Shown in pieces: positions 33,124-41,499 of a stretch of 64,000 nucleotides of DNA. A program made the position numbers and the translations under genes. Origin of the DNA: JACPYM01 sp963699175 (lineage in GTDB: Bacteria; Acidobacteriota; Blastocatellia; RBC074); contig OY969418.1 of the NCBI GenBank assembly GCA_963699175.1, forward strand, positions 3,968,001 through 4,032,000, written 5' to 3'. The notes under the pieces are model-generated. The model worked only from the letters and a program-made list of their open reading frames with translations, made no database searches and was not told where the DNA came from. Each line of letters opens with the position of its first letter. The stretch's first letter is position 1.

Positions 33124-34556
33124 TAGCGATTGCTTTTTAAGACTTCAAACAGCGGGTCGTAGGAAAGTAATTCCGGCGTGTTCGCGCCACTGGTCGTGTA
33201 GGTAAAGCGGTACTGTATCTCGCGCGTGCGCGGCTGCACGGGGAGGTAAATCGGCTTGTCCTGCGTGGAAGGTGTCAGTGTCTGGGAAACTGAGGTAAAC
33301 GCATCGCTCCTGCCTGTTCGGTACGCAACCGTCACTACTGTATTCGCGGCCATCGGCTTGAGGTTGAGCTTAACTCCGTAATGTCTCTTTAGCTGGTCAG
33401 TCCCCATCTTATGCCAGAGCGTACGCATCATCGCGTTGTTCTGCTTATTCGTAGCGTGGGAAATCTCAATCGCCTTGTTTCCTAAGCCGTCACTGTAGCC
33501 AATAATCACCCGGCCATTGAAGGCGGAACGAACTGAGAAGATGTTGAACGCCCCTTCATCACCTGGGGTCTTCACGCTCGGTACAAACGCCTCACAGAGA
33601 GCGCCATTCTTCATCTGATACACGCCAACTACTTGCCCGCTCGAACCGCCGAAAATCACGGTCTCGATGTGTTGGTGAATCGCGCCCGGATCAACGCGGA
33701 AGATCTCGCCGCCTTTGGCAATCTGTGGGATTGTCCGGTAAGGCAGAAATGTATTGCCGTCAAAGCGGTAAATCTGCCCCTTTACGTCTGGGAATCCAAG
33801 CAGCCCTTCAGATGAAGCAAATAGCGCGTGCATACCTCTCATACGCAAAGAATATGGGTTATCAGGCAGGGCTGAGCCGGTAGCGAGGATAATTCCGTTC
33901 CAGTCAAAAACGGTGGCGTCGTGGGTTGTGGGTGTGCCGCCTGACAACGCGCCAAACCGCGTGCCGGTAAATAACTTTCTAAAGTATTCCGCGAGCGACT
34001 GCGCCCTATACCCTGAAGGCATTTTCATCGCCTCTGCGGTGACAGTGGAGGATTCATCTACAGAAACGATGAAGCGCCCCGCTCCGATCTTCAGCGTGCC
34101 TGCCTGTACGGCCATCGGATGCCAACGGTCGTCCGTTTCTATTGTCGCAAAGTTGTCGTTTTTACCTGCGGCATTACCGACCGGACATCTGCCGAGCTTG
34201 CTGGCTGAGGCGTAATAAACGTAACCATTGAATATCTCAAGCCCAAGATTCGTGCCGTTGGCGTTCGTCAAAAACAGGTTCCACGTAGAACCGTCCGTGG
34301 ATTCAAGTATCTTAGCCCCTGCAATCATATACGCGCGGGTGTTGGAAGCGTCCGCCGTCTCGCGCATAAACAAGGGGTCTGCCGTAAGGCTCGCGCCAGC
34401 ACCTAGAGAAACAGAGGTCATTGCCAGAGAAGCTTTCAACACTCCCGGCTCACTGAAAATGTCCATCCCGCTCGCGAACTCAAAACCGCCCTTATCTTCT
34501 ATTGAAGGGTTATCAACTTGTCCTACTTGGAAATTGCCGAAAGAGGTTTGTTTCAT
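33123..34556 (-). CDS. Phage tail/head structural protein, beta-propeller-like
   Basis: A 477-residue beta-rich protein with regularly spaced strands ending in turns (LIFNGYVYYASASKLGRC-type motifs, GIILATGSALPDNPYSLRMR, GRVIIGYSDGLGNKAIEIS). The end QPRTREIQYRFTYTTSGANT resembles stabilising tail proteins. A tail-needle or tubular role is possible. It overlaps the upstream gene by four bases (ATGA), so the virion genes are coupled. Confidence 0.5.
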   Translation of the reverse strand: MKQTSFGNFQVGQVDNPSIEDKGGFEFASGMDIFSEPGVLKASLAMTSVSLGAGASLTADPLFMRETADASNTRAYMIAGAKILESTDGSTWNLFLTNANGTNLGLEIFNGYVYYASASKLGRCPVGNAAGKNDNFATIETDDRWHPMAVQAGTLKIGAGRFIVSVDESSTVTAEAMKMPSGYRAQSLAEYFRKLFTGTRFGALSGGTPTTHDATVFDWNGIILATGSALPDNPYSLRMRGMHALFASSEGLLGFPDVKGQIYRFDGNTFLPYRTIPQIAKGGEIFRVDPGAIHQHIETVIFGGSSGQVVGVYQMKNGALCEAFVPSVKTPGDEGAFNIFSVRSAFNGRVIIGYSDGLGNKAIEISHATNKQNNAMMRTLWHKMGTDQLKRHYGVKLNLKPMAANTVVTVAYRTGRSDAFTSVSQTLTPSTQDKPIYLPVQPRTREIQYRFTYTTSGANTPELLSYDPLFEVLKSNR

Positions 34557-35356
34557 GGGTTTTCGCGGCTTACTTGCGTCCAGTCCTCATCTAATGCGCG
34601 TGAGACCTGGCTGTAATTTGCATCACTGCTGCGGCTGGTCTGGCTATAGGTAGCGTCTGTTGCCCTTGGTATTTGCCCCCATAACGGAATGTGTGGGGTG
34701 AGGAGACTAAAGGTTGCCGTCTGAACGGTTGCTGAGATAGTCGAGCCGAACTTTACGACTGGTGTCTGGATTGAGAATGTCGCGGTCTGAGCGCTCGCCC
34801 CTACCGTGATTTGCGTCTGCACGCTTACGGTAGGCGGGATCAGATTGAATGTACCGCTTAGAGCACTCGGAGATGTCGTAGTACTCAGTACAAGGGTAGG
34901 CGTGGGGATTGAGAATGTCGCACTTTGTACTGAAGGCGAAACTGTAACGCCGGTCTGCGTGGTGACGGTGACGGCAGGTAGGCTGAAAGTGGCTGATTGT
35001 GCGCTCGGACTTAGCGCAACTCCTGTCTGCACACTCGGAGCCTGCACTGAGAAGGTTGCGCTTTGAGCACTCGGACTGACTACAAAACCCAGATTAACTG
35101 TTGGGGCCTGTAGGCTGAAAGTCGCGGTTTGCGCTGCGGGACTAATTCTCGTTTCCGGTATGACTGTTGGCGCTTGAATTGAAACCGTCGCGGCTTGCGC
35201 ACTCGGAGAAATGGTAACGCCCAGTAATACCGTGACCGCCACAATTGAAATAACTACGCTCTGGGCTGTTGGTGTTACGCTGGCGTCGCTGCTGTTAGAG
35301 AACAGCCTTTTGCCCAAGAGTGGTTTGAGTGGGAATGAACGACCAAAGCGGGCCAT
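34553..35356 (-). CDS. Repetitive beta-strand virion protein
   Basis: A 267-residue protein made of about nine repeats of 20-22 residues (SPSAQSATFSVQAPSVQTGV type). Each is one or two beta strands, rich in Ser, Ala, Thr and Val. The last 40 residues change to short Arg/Ser repeats (RATDATYSQTSRSSDANYSQ). It looks like a decorative fibre or a stalk. Repeat number is prone to change by slippage. Confidence 0.65.
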   Translation of the reverse strand: MARFGRSFPLKPLLGKRLFSNSSDASVTPTAQSVVISIVAVTVLLGVTISPSAQAATVSIQAPTVIPETRISPAAQTATFSLQAPTVNLGFVVSPSAQSATFSVQAPSVQTGVALSPSAQSATFSLPAVTVTTQTGVTVSPSVQSATFSIPTPTLVLSTTTSPSALSGTFNLIPPTVSVQTQITVGASAQTATFSIQTPVVKFGSTISATVQTATFSLLTPHIPLWGQIPRATDATYSQTSRSSDANYSQVSRALDEDWTQVSRENP

Positions 35357-35357
35357 A

Positions 35358-36542
35358 TTAGTAGGTGCTTGCGCGGTTAATTGCTTGTATTGCTTTCACG
35401 ATCTTCCCAACAGGGCCGGGTGTGTAGTCCACGTAGACCCAGATGGCAGATACCTGAACTTTGTTGACGTTGGCTGCCGTCAGGATTACGCCCGCCTGTA
35501 TCGAATCGAGTGTCGAGCTTGTCCACGGATTGCCGTCTGGATCAGCGTAAAGAGTAATGGGAACAGTCGAGCCTATCAATGCGCTGACGTTGTTGGTCTT
35601 CCAAGTCGTGCTGTTTGGGATAATGGCGGCGGACTGAGACTTGGTGCCACTGGCAGCTTTCTCGATTTCAAACTTGAATGCGGCAGTCGCGTCGGCAGTA
35701 TCGTTTCTGAACCTGCCTGAAACGTGAACGACGTTGATAACATCAACTGACGAAAGGCCAAAGTTCGCTATGTTGAACAGGTCTTCGTTATTGAGCGTCC
35801 CTGTCTGAATGTAATCGGTCGCGTCATTCGCAGGGTTCTCGTCTACTAACCCCCAATCTGTACTAGCCCCCGCGCCCCCGGCAGTGTTCAGCCATGCGTT
35901 CGCGTCTCCTGCTGCGTTCGGCTGACGCAGAATCAGTTTTGAGTCACCGGGCCACGAGTTCTGCTGTGTACCCGTTGTGTCGTTTAACCTCCAGTCGTCA
36001 AAGTCAATTGAGGCTGTACTGTTCGGCGTGATGCAGCCGATTACGATTCTGCCCCACGAACCTCGAATATCGTTTGAACCAGAGGCGAACTGTACTCCAT
36101 CCAACCGGGCTGACAACGTACCAGGATTGGTTGTTGAGTCCATCCCCATTTCTACAACGTGCCACTTGCCATCATTTATAGCCAAGCTCGCAGAACCAAT
36201 CTGTGTACCCGTTGAATTAGTCAATAACAGCGTCCCGTCAGTGTTGAGCTTGATAGCGCCGACATTCCCGTTCCCCGTTGTGCTGAAGCGTATTAGCTGA
36301 ATCAGTGCATTCGGAGTGGTGTTTACCCTGACAGCCACCGCTTGATAAGCAACCTTGTTCTGATCTGAAGAGAATAGGTGAGCGCGGGCGAAGCCTGTAC
36401 TCGCGGTGGGCGCTGACTTGCCGCCATACGAACCAGTACGCGCGGCGTTGTTATCAATCGCAAAGAAACCAGAGAAGGCGTCTATCTCTGCGGCGGTCGC
36501 GTTGTCGTTGATTTCAAACCCACAAGAGAATAGACGGGCCAT
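35358..36542 (-). CDS. LamG/concanavalin-like tail protein
   Basis: A 394-residue protein. The first half reads as a jelly-roll lectin/glucanase fold (LFSCGFEINDN, RTGSYGGKSA, DGKWHVVEMGMD, LSARLDGVQFASGSN). The second half is a further beta domain. Such proteins bind surface glycans on phage tails. Located among tail genes. Confidence 0.65.
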   Translation of the reverse strand: MARLFSCGFEINDNATAAEIDAFSGFFAIDNNAARTGSYGGKSAPTASTGFARAHLFSSDQNKVAYQAVAVRVNTTPNALIQLIRFSTTGNGNVGAIKLNTDGTLLLTNSTGTQIGSASLAINDGKWHVVEMGMDSTTNPGTLSARLDGVQFASGSNDIRGSWGRIVIGCITPNSTASIDFDDWRLNDTTGTQQNSWPGDSKLILRQPNAAGDANAWLNTAGGAGASTDWGLVDENPANDATDYIQTGTLNNEDLFNIANFGLSSVDVINVVHVSGRFRNDTADATAAFKFEIEKAASGTKSQSAAIIPNSTTWKTNNVSALIGSTVPITLYADPDGNPWTSSTLDSIQAGVILTAANVNKVQVSAIWVYVDYTPGPVGKIVKAIQAINRASTY

Positions 36543-36545
36543 AAT

Positions 36546-37046
36546 TTATATTTCTACTTCTATCCAACAAATCGCATTAACTGCTGCTCCGGCGTGGACT
36601 CGAATGCGGCAAGCATTGCCAATTACCAAGACAGGTTCTTGCCCTAATGGGAACTGGTAGATGTACTGGTTGGTTGGGGCCACAAGTTGGGCGTCGAACA
36701 GCCTAACCGTAGTAATAGACCCTTCGGAAGTACAGGTGTATCCAGTAGCGGAAGTGCTCAACGTTAGCCCCGCAACAGAGGCAGCGGCCTGATCCGCGCC
36801 GTTCAACTTTATACAATCCGCATCAGCCGAAGCGGTCACTGTTCCAAACACGGTGCCCGTTTCCAACAACTCAACCGCGATTGGCGTTGCCGCAGCAGAG
36901 CCATCGAATGAAATTCCCCAAGCAACAATTTTGCATTGGTTGAACGGCTTCAATTGAAGAAGGGTTTTTATTGATGTGCCGGTAGTCACTGCCACGAACT
37001 TGGCAGTCGTTGGCATGGCTCCGTTGTAGATTCTATATCGTGCCAT
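36546..37046 (-). CDS. Phage structural protein, 166 aa
   Basis: Beta-rich, starts MARYRIYNGAMPTTAKFVAV and contains FNQCKIVAWGISFDG, PIAVELLETG and ICWIEVEI. Small virion proteins of this type accompany fibres in metagenomic podoviruses. Function unknown. It is three bases upstream of the lectin-like gene. Confidence 0.55.
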   Translation of the reverse strand: MARYRIYNGAMPTTAKFVAVTTGTSIKTLLQLKPFNQCKIVAWGISFDGSAAATPIAVELLETGTVFGTVTASADADCIKLNGADQAAASVAGLTLSTSATGYTCTSEGSITTVRLFDAQLVAPTNQYIYQFPLGQEPVLVIGNACRIRVHAGAAVNAICWIEVEI

Positions 37047-37066
37047 TTGTGTTTGAGGTTAATTAT

Positions 37067-37492
37067 CTAGTTAAGGTTCAAAATGCCTTCCGCATCCCAC
37101 TGCAAAGTAAAGTTTCCGGCTGAAGATGACTTATCTGCACCGAAGTCTATGTAACAGATAAGCTCATCTGCACTCGAAGCACCGCCACGGCTCTTATAAA
37201 GCACCGCGCCTCTGGCTGTGATAGTCGAGGTAGACCAGGTGAGGTCATCGGCATCAAACACGCCTTCATTGTCGGTGTTATCTGCGGTGACGGCCTTGTT
37301 CGCGAGCGCAGACCCGCCTGCGGTGTAGTTAGTGCCTGAGACTTCGTTGGTAACATCACTCCGCTTTGTGTGCGAGTCCTGGTCTGGGGTGTAGCTTGAA
37401 GTGACGAGCATTACTTTGATCGTATCAGTGTCGAGGTCAAGCGCCCCGTTCATGATGTCCCGCTTGAATGAGTTGTAGATTACGCTTGCCAT
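37067..37492 (-). CDS. Phage structural protein, 141 aa
   Basis: Starts MASVIYNSFKRDIMNGALDL, then DTDTIKVMLVTSSYTPDQD and a beta-rich core ending in FTLQWDAEGILNLN. This YNSFK...NG...IKVML plan is frequent in phage tail regions, but its role is not settled. It joins the coiled-coil gene upstream. Confidence 0.65.
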   Translation of the reverse strand: MASVIYNSFKRDIMNGALDLDTDTIKVMLVTSSYTPDQDSHTKRSDVTNEVSGTNYTAGGSALANKAVTADNTDNEGVFDADDLTWSTSTITARGAVLYKSRGGASSADELICYIDFGADKSSSAGNFTLQWDAEGILNLN

Positions 37493-37493
37493 A

Positions 37494-37688
37494 CTACTTG
37501 GCCTCCTTCAATTCAGCCGTGCGCTGTTTGATCTCAGCCTTGGCGTTCTTAATTCTCTGGGTGCAGTCCTCCACTTTGGCTTCAAGCTGCGTGATGCGCT
37601 CTTTGAGCCACTGTTTTGACCGGATAATCCGGCCCCCTGCGTCCCGCACGATTCCTCGGCGGGATTCAATCTCTGCTCGTGTTGGCAT
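37494..37688 (-). CDS. Small coiled-coil phage protein
   Basis: A 64-residue protein, almost wholly a coiled coil (WLKERITQLEAKVEDCTQRI). Its stop abuts the start of the next gene. Possibly a chaperone or tail assembly helper. Confidence 0.6.
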   Translation of the reverse strand: MPTRAEIESRRGIVRDAGGRIIRSKQWLKERITQLEAKVEDCTQRIKNAKAEIKQRTAELKEAK

Positions 37689-37706
37689 AGTTATGCGGTT
37701 AATGAC

Positions 37707-38381
37707 TTAATAATTTGAACCGTCGTCATCGGGAACGTGGGCGGTAAACTCTTGCTGTCTCGCGCGTGGGAACATCGTGGCTCGCATTATCTGTGTGCCT
37801 TCGTCAAAGTTCTTTTTTCGCAAAAGTGCTGATTCAGTCTCGCCGTTGTTCTGGTGGTACTTGTGGGCTGCGAATTCGCCTAAGAGGTAATGGAAGTTGG
37901 CGGGAATCTTCGGTGTATCTCCGCCTGTGAGGTCTGCGGGCAAAAGCTCCATACTTACTCTGAGCCTGTTCGTGCCATCCTCATCATCTGAAGGCGCGGG
38001 ATAGACAAAGAAATGATTGCCCTTGTAATTGTAAATTGGGTCTGACTTGTCCCACTGGCTCAAAGCCGTTTCAAGTTCGTTGCCGTACTCAGAAATTAGG
38101 TCTTGCTCTGATTTGTAGCGGGCCGGGATAAGTCCGTCTCCGTAATTTATCTTGAGCCAATTGATGTGATGGATTCGCGCTTTCTCCATGTAATCGGACT
38201 GACTTGCAACCGTGTCTTTCACATCCTCTTCCTCAAAGCTGTCTTCCTGCTCGTCAATAATCAGACTGTAGAGAATCCCGTACGCCACGTTGTAATACAA
38301 AAGCTTCTCCGCTGTCGGAAACATCGTGGAGTTGGTCTTGGCAATGTAATCGGTGTAAGTGTCGAGGTCTGTCGTGGTCAT
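37707..38381 (-). CDS. Head-tail adaptor-like protein
   Basis: A 224-residue helical protein, starting TTTDLDTYTDYIAKTNSTMF, with acidic loops (EDSFEEEDVKDTV) and a C-terminal helix of charged residues. Size, position two genes after the capsid and helical make-up fit the gatekeeper/adaptor rings of podoviruses. Assignment is by context. Confidence 0.5.
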   Translation of the reverse strand: MTTTDLDTYTDYIAKTNSTMFPTAEKLLYYNVAYGILYSLIIDEQEDSFEEEDVKDTVASQSDYMEKARIHHINWLKINYGDGLIPARYKSEQDLISEYGNELETALSQWDKSDPIYNYKGNHFFVYPAPSDDEDGTNRLRVSMELLPADLTGGDTPKIPANFHYLLGEFAAHKYHQNNGETESALLRKKNFDEGTQIMRATMFPRARQQEFTAHVPDDDGSNY

Positions 38382-38435
38382 ACATTTGAGGTTACTCCAA
38401 AGCCCCTATAAAGAGGCTCAGGGACTAAACTCAAA

Positions 38436-38831
38436 CTAAGTCGTAGTCGTGAGGGCTGCGGGAGCGGCAAAGCTTGCGCGTGGTAATACCAGAGCGCGGA
38501 GCGTGCCGGAAGCGAGGTCGAGCGTGCCGGTTGATTCGTTTTGGAATCTGACTGATACAGTATCGGCTGCGGATACATAACCAGTGACGGTTATGCCCGC
38601 GAGGTCAACGCTGTGAGAAACGATAACGAAGTCTCCCAGCACTGCGCCGGTCACGGTTATCGTGGTGGTCGCGCCTACACCATCAGCCAAGGAAGCTGCG
38701 TCATAGGTTGCGGAACCGGTGAGAATACCGGCCAACACGGTACGGATCGCGGTAATGTCTGCTAAGAGAGAATCCAGCACGGCTTGAAGCTGGCTGTCTC
38801 CCTGACTCGAACGATTGTTGATTTCTGCCAT
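38436..38831 (-). CDS. Phage structural protein, 131 aa
   Basis: Begins with a helix (DSQLQAVLDSLLADITAIRT), followed by a beta-rich domain (ATTTITVTGAVLGDFVIVSH, GTLDLASGTLRALVLPR). Looks like a small decoration or head-stabilising protein. It lies between capsid-region genes. Confidence 0.55.
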   Translation of the reverse strand: MAEINNRSSQGDSQLQAVLDSLLADITAIRTVLAGILTGSATYDAASLADGVGATTTITVTGAVLGDFVIVSHSVDLAGITVTGYVSAADTVSVRFQNESTGTLDLASGTLRALVLPRASFAAPAALTTTT

Positions 38832-38868
38832 TGTTTTACAAAGTTACTGATTAAGCGTGTCGCGCTAC

Positions 38869-39306
38869 TTAAGCGAGCGCGTCTTGAAGGCTGATACCGT
38901 CTTTGACTTCAGTCCGATCAGCCCGCATTGCTGTTGCTGAGTTTTCCTCGTAGATATTCAAGGACTCAAAAATGATGTCAGCGACGGATTGCGGGACTTT
39001 CACCCGAACGCCCTTCGGCACATTCAAGCGATAGCTATTGATGCACACAGGGATGAACGGATTGCTCTTGAGGCTTTCACCAATGTCGAGCGGTACATAC
39101 ACCTCGACTTTCGGCTGGGCATCAAGCACGGCCTTCATATCCGAAATGTCTTTGTTCATCGCGGCTTCTTCTGTGACTGAACTGCGCTGCGTGGGAGCGG
39201 CGACTGGCTGCTCCGTTGGCTTTTCTACCGGAGTCTCTACTGGAGTTTCAACCTCATCGGTCTCCACTTCAGCAGTCTCCTTTTTTGCCATTGTCTTTTT
39301 TGCCAT
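38869..39306 (-). CDS. Phage protein with Glu/Thr/Pro-rich N-terminus
   Basis: A 145-residue protein. First 45 residues are low-complexity ETPVE-type repeats after a Lys-rich start. The rest (VEVYVPLDIGESLKSNPF, NVPKGVRVKVPQSVADIIFE) is a compact domain. It could be a capsid accessory. Two start codons six residues apart are equally good. Confidence 0.55.
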   Translation of the reverse strand: MAKKTMAKKETAEVETDEVETPVETPVEKPTEQPVAAPTQRSSVTEEAAMNKDISDMKAVLDAQPKVEVYVPLDIGESLKSNPFIPVCINSYRLNVPKGVRVKVPQSVADIIFESLNIYEENSATAMRADRTEVKDGISLQDALA

Positions 39307-39365
39307 TGTCGTGATTGCTTACTGATTAAGGGAAAGAGGGGGAGACTACATCCCCCTCACGGGGT

Positions 39366-40334
39366 CTAGTTGCTTACAGCATGTTCATAGCGATGCAAGA
39401 AGTTTTCATTCAAGCGTTTCGCAACGAACGTGCCTTTCCAACCCTGGGTCGCCCGCTGTTCTAACGGGTCTTGCGTACCACCAGAGCCGAGCGGCTTGTA
39501 GATGCTCTTCAAGGCTTCACCCTCGATCTGCGTAATGCCGTAAGCATTCGCGGCGATGATGATGTCGGCGTGGATGTCTACACCCGCAGCACCGGCTGCG
39601 CTGAACACCTTGGCGTTGTTGGTCTGGATAAAGCGGAATTCGTCAATCGAACCGACTTCATCTTCCAAAACAGTCGTGGTGCTCGGATAGTCCTTGACCG
39701 CCACAAACCCGGAAAGACTCTTGAGGTCGTAATGAGTGTCCGGCGAGATAATCACGATGTACGCGGCGTATATCGGCGTGGTGTTGACGCCTGTACCCGC
39801 CGTGATCATCCGGGTAACTTTCTTGGCGCTGTTCTTCGCTAGCGTGCGGGCAATCTTCCGGTAGTCTGTAAGCAGCACGTTGGAAGAAGTGGTCACACGG
39901 GAAACTGCGGCATTCGCGTAACGAACGCCTGTACCGGCGGCTAACACGTCGCGGGTCAACTGGTCGTAGGTGTCTGCGGCTTGGTCGCCCTGAATCTCTA
40001 CCGTCTCAGTTAAGAGCGGGTCTTGGGTGTCCATCAACACCTTGTCAGTCATGGTTACAAAGTCGCCATACTGCAAAGCCTGGGCGGTAATGTTGGTGAT
40101 GGCTAACTGACTGCCTGCCGGAGTGACGCCTTCGGTAAGCGCCGTGGTGGCGGCTGAGAGGTTGCCATATCTGCGGAAACGCACGGTGTCAGTCCCGGAG
40201 TTCTTTTGAATGTTCCGTACCTGTCCCCACTTCCGAAAGTGGAATCCGTTCACGACTCTCTCTAAAAGAGTGCGCTGATAGATTGCATCCACTTCGGCGG
40301 TGATAACAGAACGGGTGGTAATGTTGTCTGCCAT
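39366..40334 (-). CDS. Major capsid protein, N4-gp56-like
   Basis: A 322-residue shell protein. It has the group features TVRFRRYGNLSAATTALTEG, a Pro-bounded segment, ALQYGDFVTMTDKVL and a C-terminal QGWKGTFVAKRLNE. These fit the N4 gp56/P22-like HK97-fold capsid family. Preceded by a scaffold gene and the portal, the classical order. It assembles the icosahedral head around the scaffold. Confidence 0.85.
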   Translation of the reverse strand: MADNITTRSVITAEVDAIYQRTLLERVVNGFHFRKWGQVRNIQKNSGTDTVRFRRYGNLSAATTALTEGVTPAGSQLAITNITAQALQYGDFVTMTDKVLMDTQDPLLTETVEIQGDQAADTYDQLTRDVLAAGTGVRYANAAVSRVTTSSNVLLTDYRKIARTLAKNSAKKVTRMITAGTGVNTTPIYAAYIVIISPDTHYDLKSLSGFVAVKDYPSTTTVLEDEVGSIDEFRFIQTNNAKVFSAAGAAGVDIHADIIIAANAYGITQIEGEALKSIYKPLGSGGTQDPLEQRATQGWKGTFVAKRLNENFLHRYEHAVSN

Positions 40335-40356
40335 TGTTGTTGCTTAGGTGCCACGG

Positions 40357-41124
40357 CTAGAGGTTGGCTTTGACCTGTTCGTTCTGCTTCTGAAATTCTT
40401 CAGAAGACATTTCCCAAACAGATTTGCCGTTCTTGCCGGTGCGGTTACTGGTATTACTTGAACCGCTGGCTGATGACTCTTTAGCCTCTTTGTCCGCCTC
40501 TTTCGCTTGCGTGAGGGCTGCTTCAACCGCTTTTGCAACGATTGAATCAATACTCCTTCCGACAAGCATGGCGTGGAGGCCTTGGGCCGCTACGTCCTTG
40601 TACTGGTCGAGCTTCCACAGTTCGCGGATTTTCGGCTCGTACTCGGCGCGTTGGCTTGCCCGGTCGCCCGTGAAAAGCTCGCTTATCTCCGAATCATCAG
40701 CGGCCTTTGAATGCTCGCTCATAACTGGATTCAAACGTCTCTCAACTTCTTGGGCAACAAGCGCGGAAATATCCGGCTGTGGCGTGTCATCGCCTGCGTC
40801 TTCGTCTCCCGTGTCGTCTTGCTGCTGAGAATTCTGCTGGCCTCCCTTAAGGTCTTTGACCTGCTTGGTAAGCTGCTGAATCCGATAGGCAGCGGATCGG
40901 CGGGAAACGGGTTTGAACTCTTGTTTAGCGTCCTTGTTCTCGGACTTGCTTTTATCGCCTGTGCTGGCGTCGGCTTTCGTCTCACTTGAGCCGGATTGTG
41001 AGGCGTCCTGAGAAGTCGTCTCACTTTGGGTTGTTTGTTCCTGGGTCTGCGAATCCCCAGCGGTTTGCTCCGCTGATGCCGCTTGAGTTTCCTCGGCGGC
41101 CTGCGTGTTGGCTTCATCGGCCAT
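40357..41124 (-). CDS. Scaffolding protein
   Basis: A 255-residue acidic, Gln/Ser/Thr-rich protein. Residues 1-75 are low complexity, then a helical segment (RIQQLTKQVKDLKGGQQNSQ) and a helical C-terminal core (DQYKDVAAQGLHAMLVGRSI). This composition and the place just before the capsid gene mark a scaffold that guides capsid assembly. The ATG at 41124 has an AAGGTG ribosome site and is preferred over a GTG three codons upstream. Confidence 0.75.
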   Translation of the reverse strand: MADEANTQAAEETQAASAEQTAGDSQTQEQTTQSETTSQDASQSGSSETKADASTGDKSKSENKDAKQEFKPVSRRSAAYRIQQLTKQVKDLKGGQQNSQQQDDTGDEDAGDDTPQPDISALVAQEVERRLNPVMSEHSKAADDSEISELFTGDRASQRAEYEPKIRELWKLDQYKDVAAQGLHAMLVGRSIDSIVAKAVEAALTQAKEADKEAKESSASGSSNTSNRTGKNGKSVWEMSSEEFQKQNEQVKANL

Positions 41125-41192
41125 ATTCAGCACCTTTCTTACTCACGAGTAGGCGTGTTGATTTCCCACTCGGACGTTTAATAACTAAATGG

Positions 41193-41498
41193 TCATTGCT
41201 CTGCTTCCGGTTCTTCTGTGTCGTATGGATCGTCATCGGCGGGTGGCTGCGCTGGTTCATCTTTGGCTGCGGCGACAATCTTATCGGGTAGGTTTATAAA
41301 GCCTTCGGTGGCGTCTCTGAGGTCTTGCAGCTTGTACACTTCTTCTAAACTGGTGAAGTCTTTTCGCTCGCGCAACTGTGCTTCTAAGGCAACTGCATCG
41401 GCTTTCAGTGCTTTTACAATAAACTTCCATCCGGAATGCTCTTTCAAGCTCGGCAGGTGGGTAATGGCTTCTCGTTTTTCGGTGTCATTCTTAAACAT
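41193..41498 (-). CDS. Phage protein between portal and scaffold, 101 aa
   Basis: Helical N-terminus (TEKREAITHLPSLKEHSG, FTSLEEVYKLQDLRDATEGF) and an acidic tail (DDDPYDTEEPEAEQ). Acidic small proteins in this place often act as head assembly cofactors. It starts one base after the portal stop. Confidence 0.6.
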   Translation of the reverse strand: MFKNDTEKREAITHLPSLKEHSGWKFIVKALKADAVALEAQLRERKDFTSLEEVYKLQDLRDATEGFINLPDKIVAAAKDEPAQPPADDDPYDTEEPEAEQ

Positions 41499-41499
41499 A

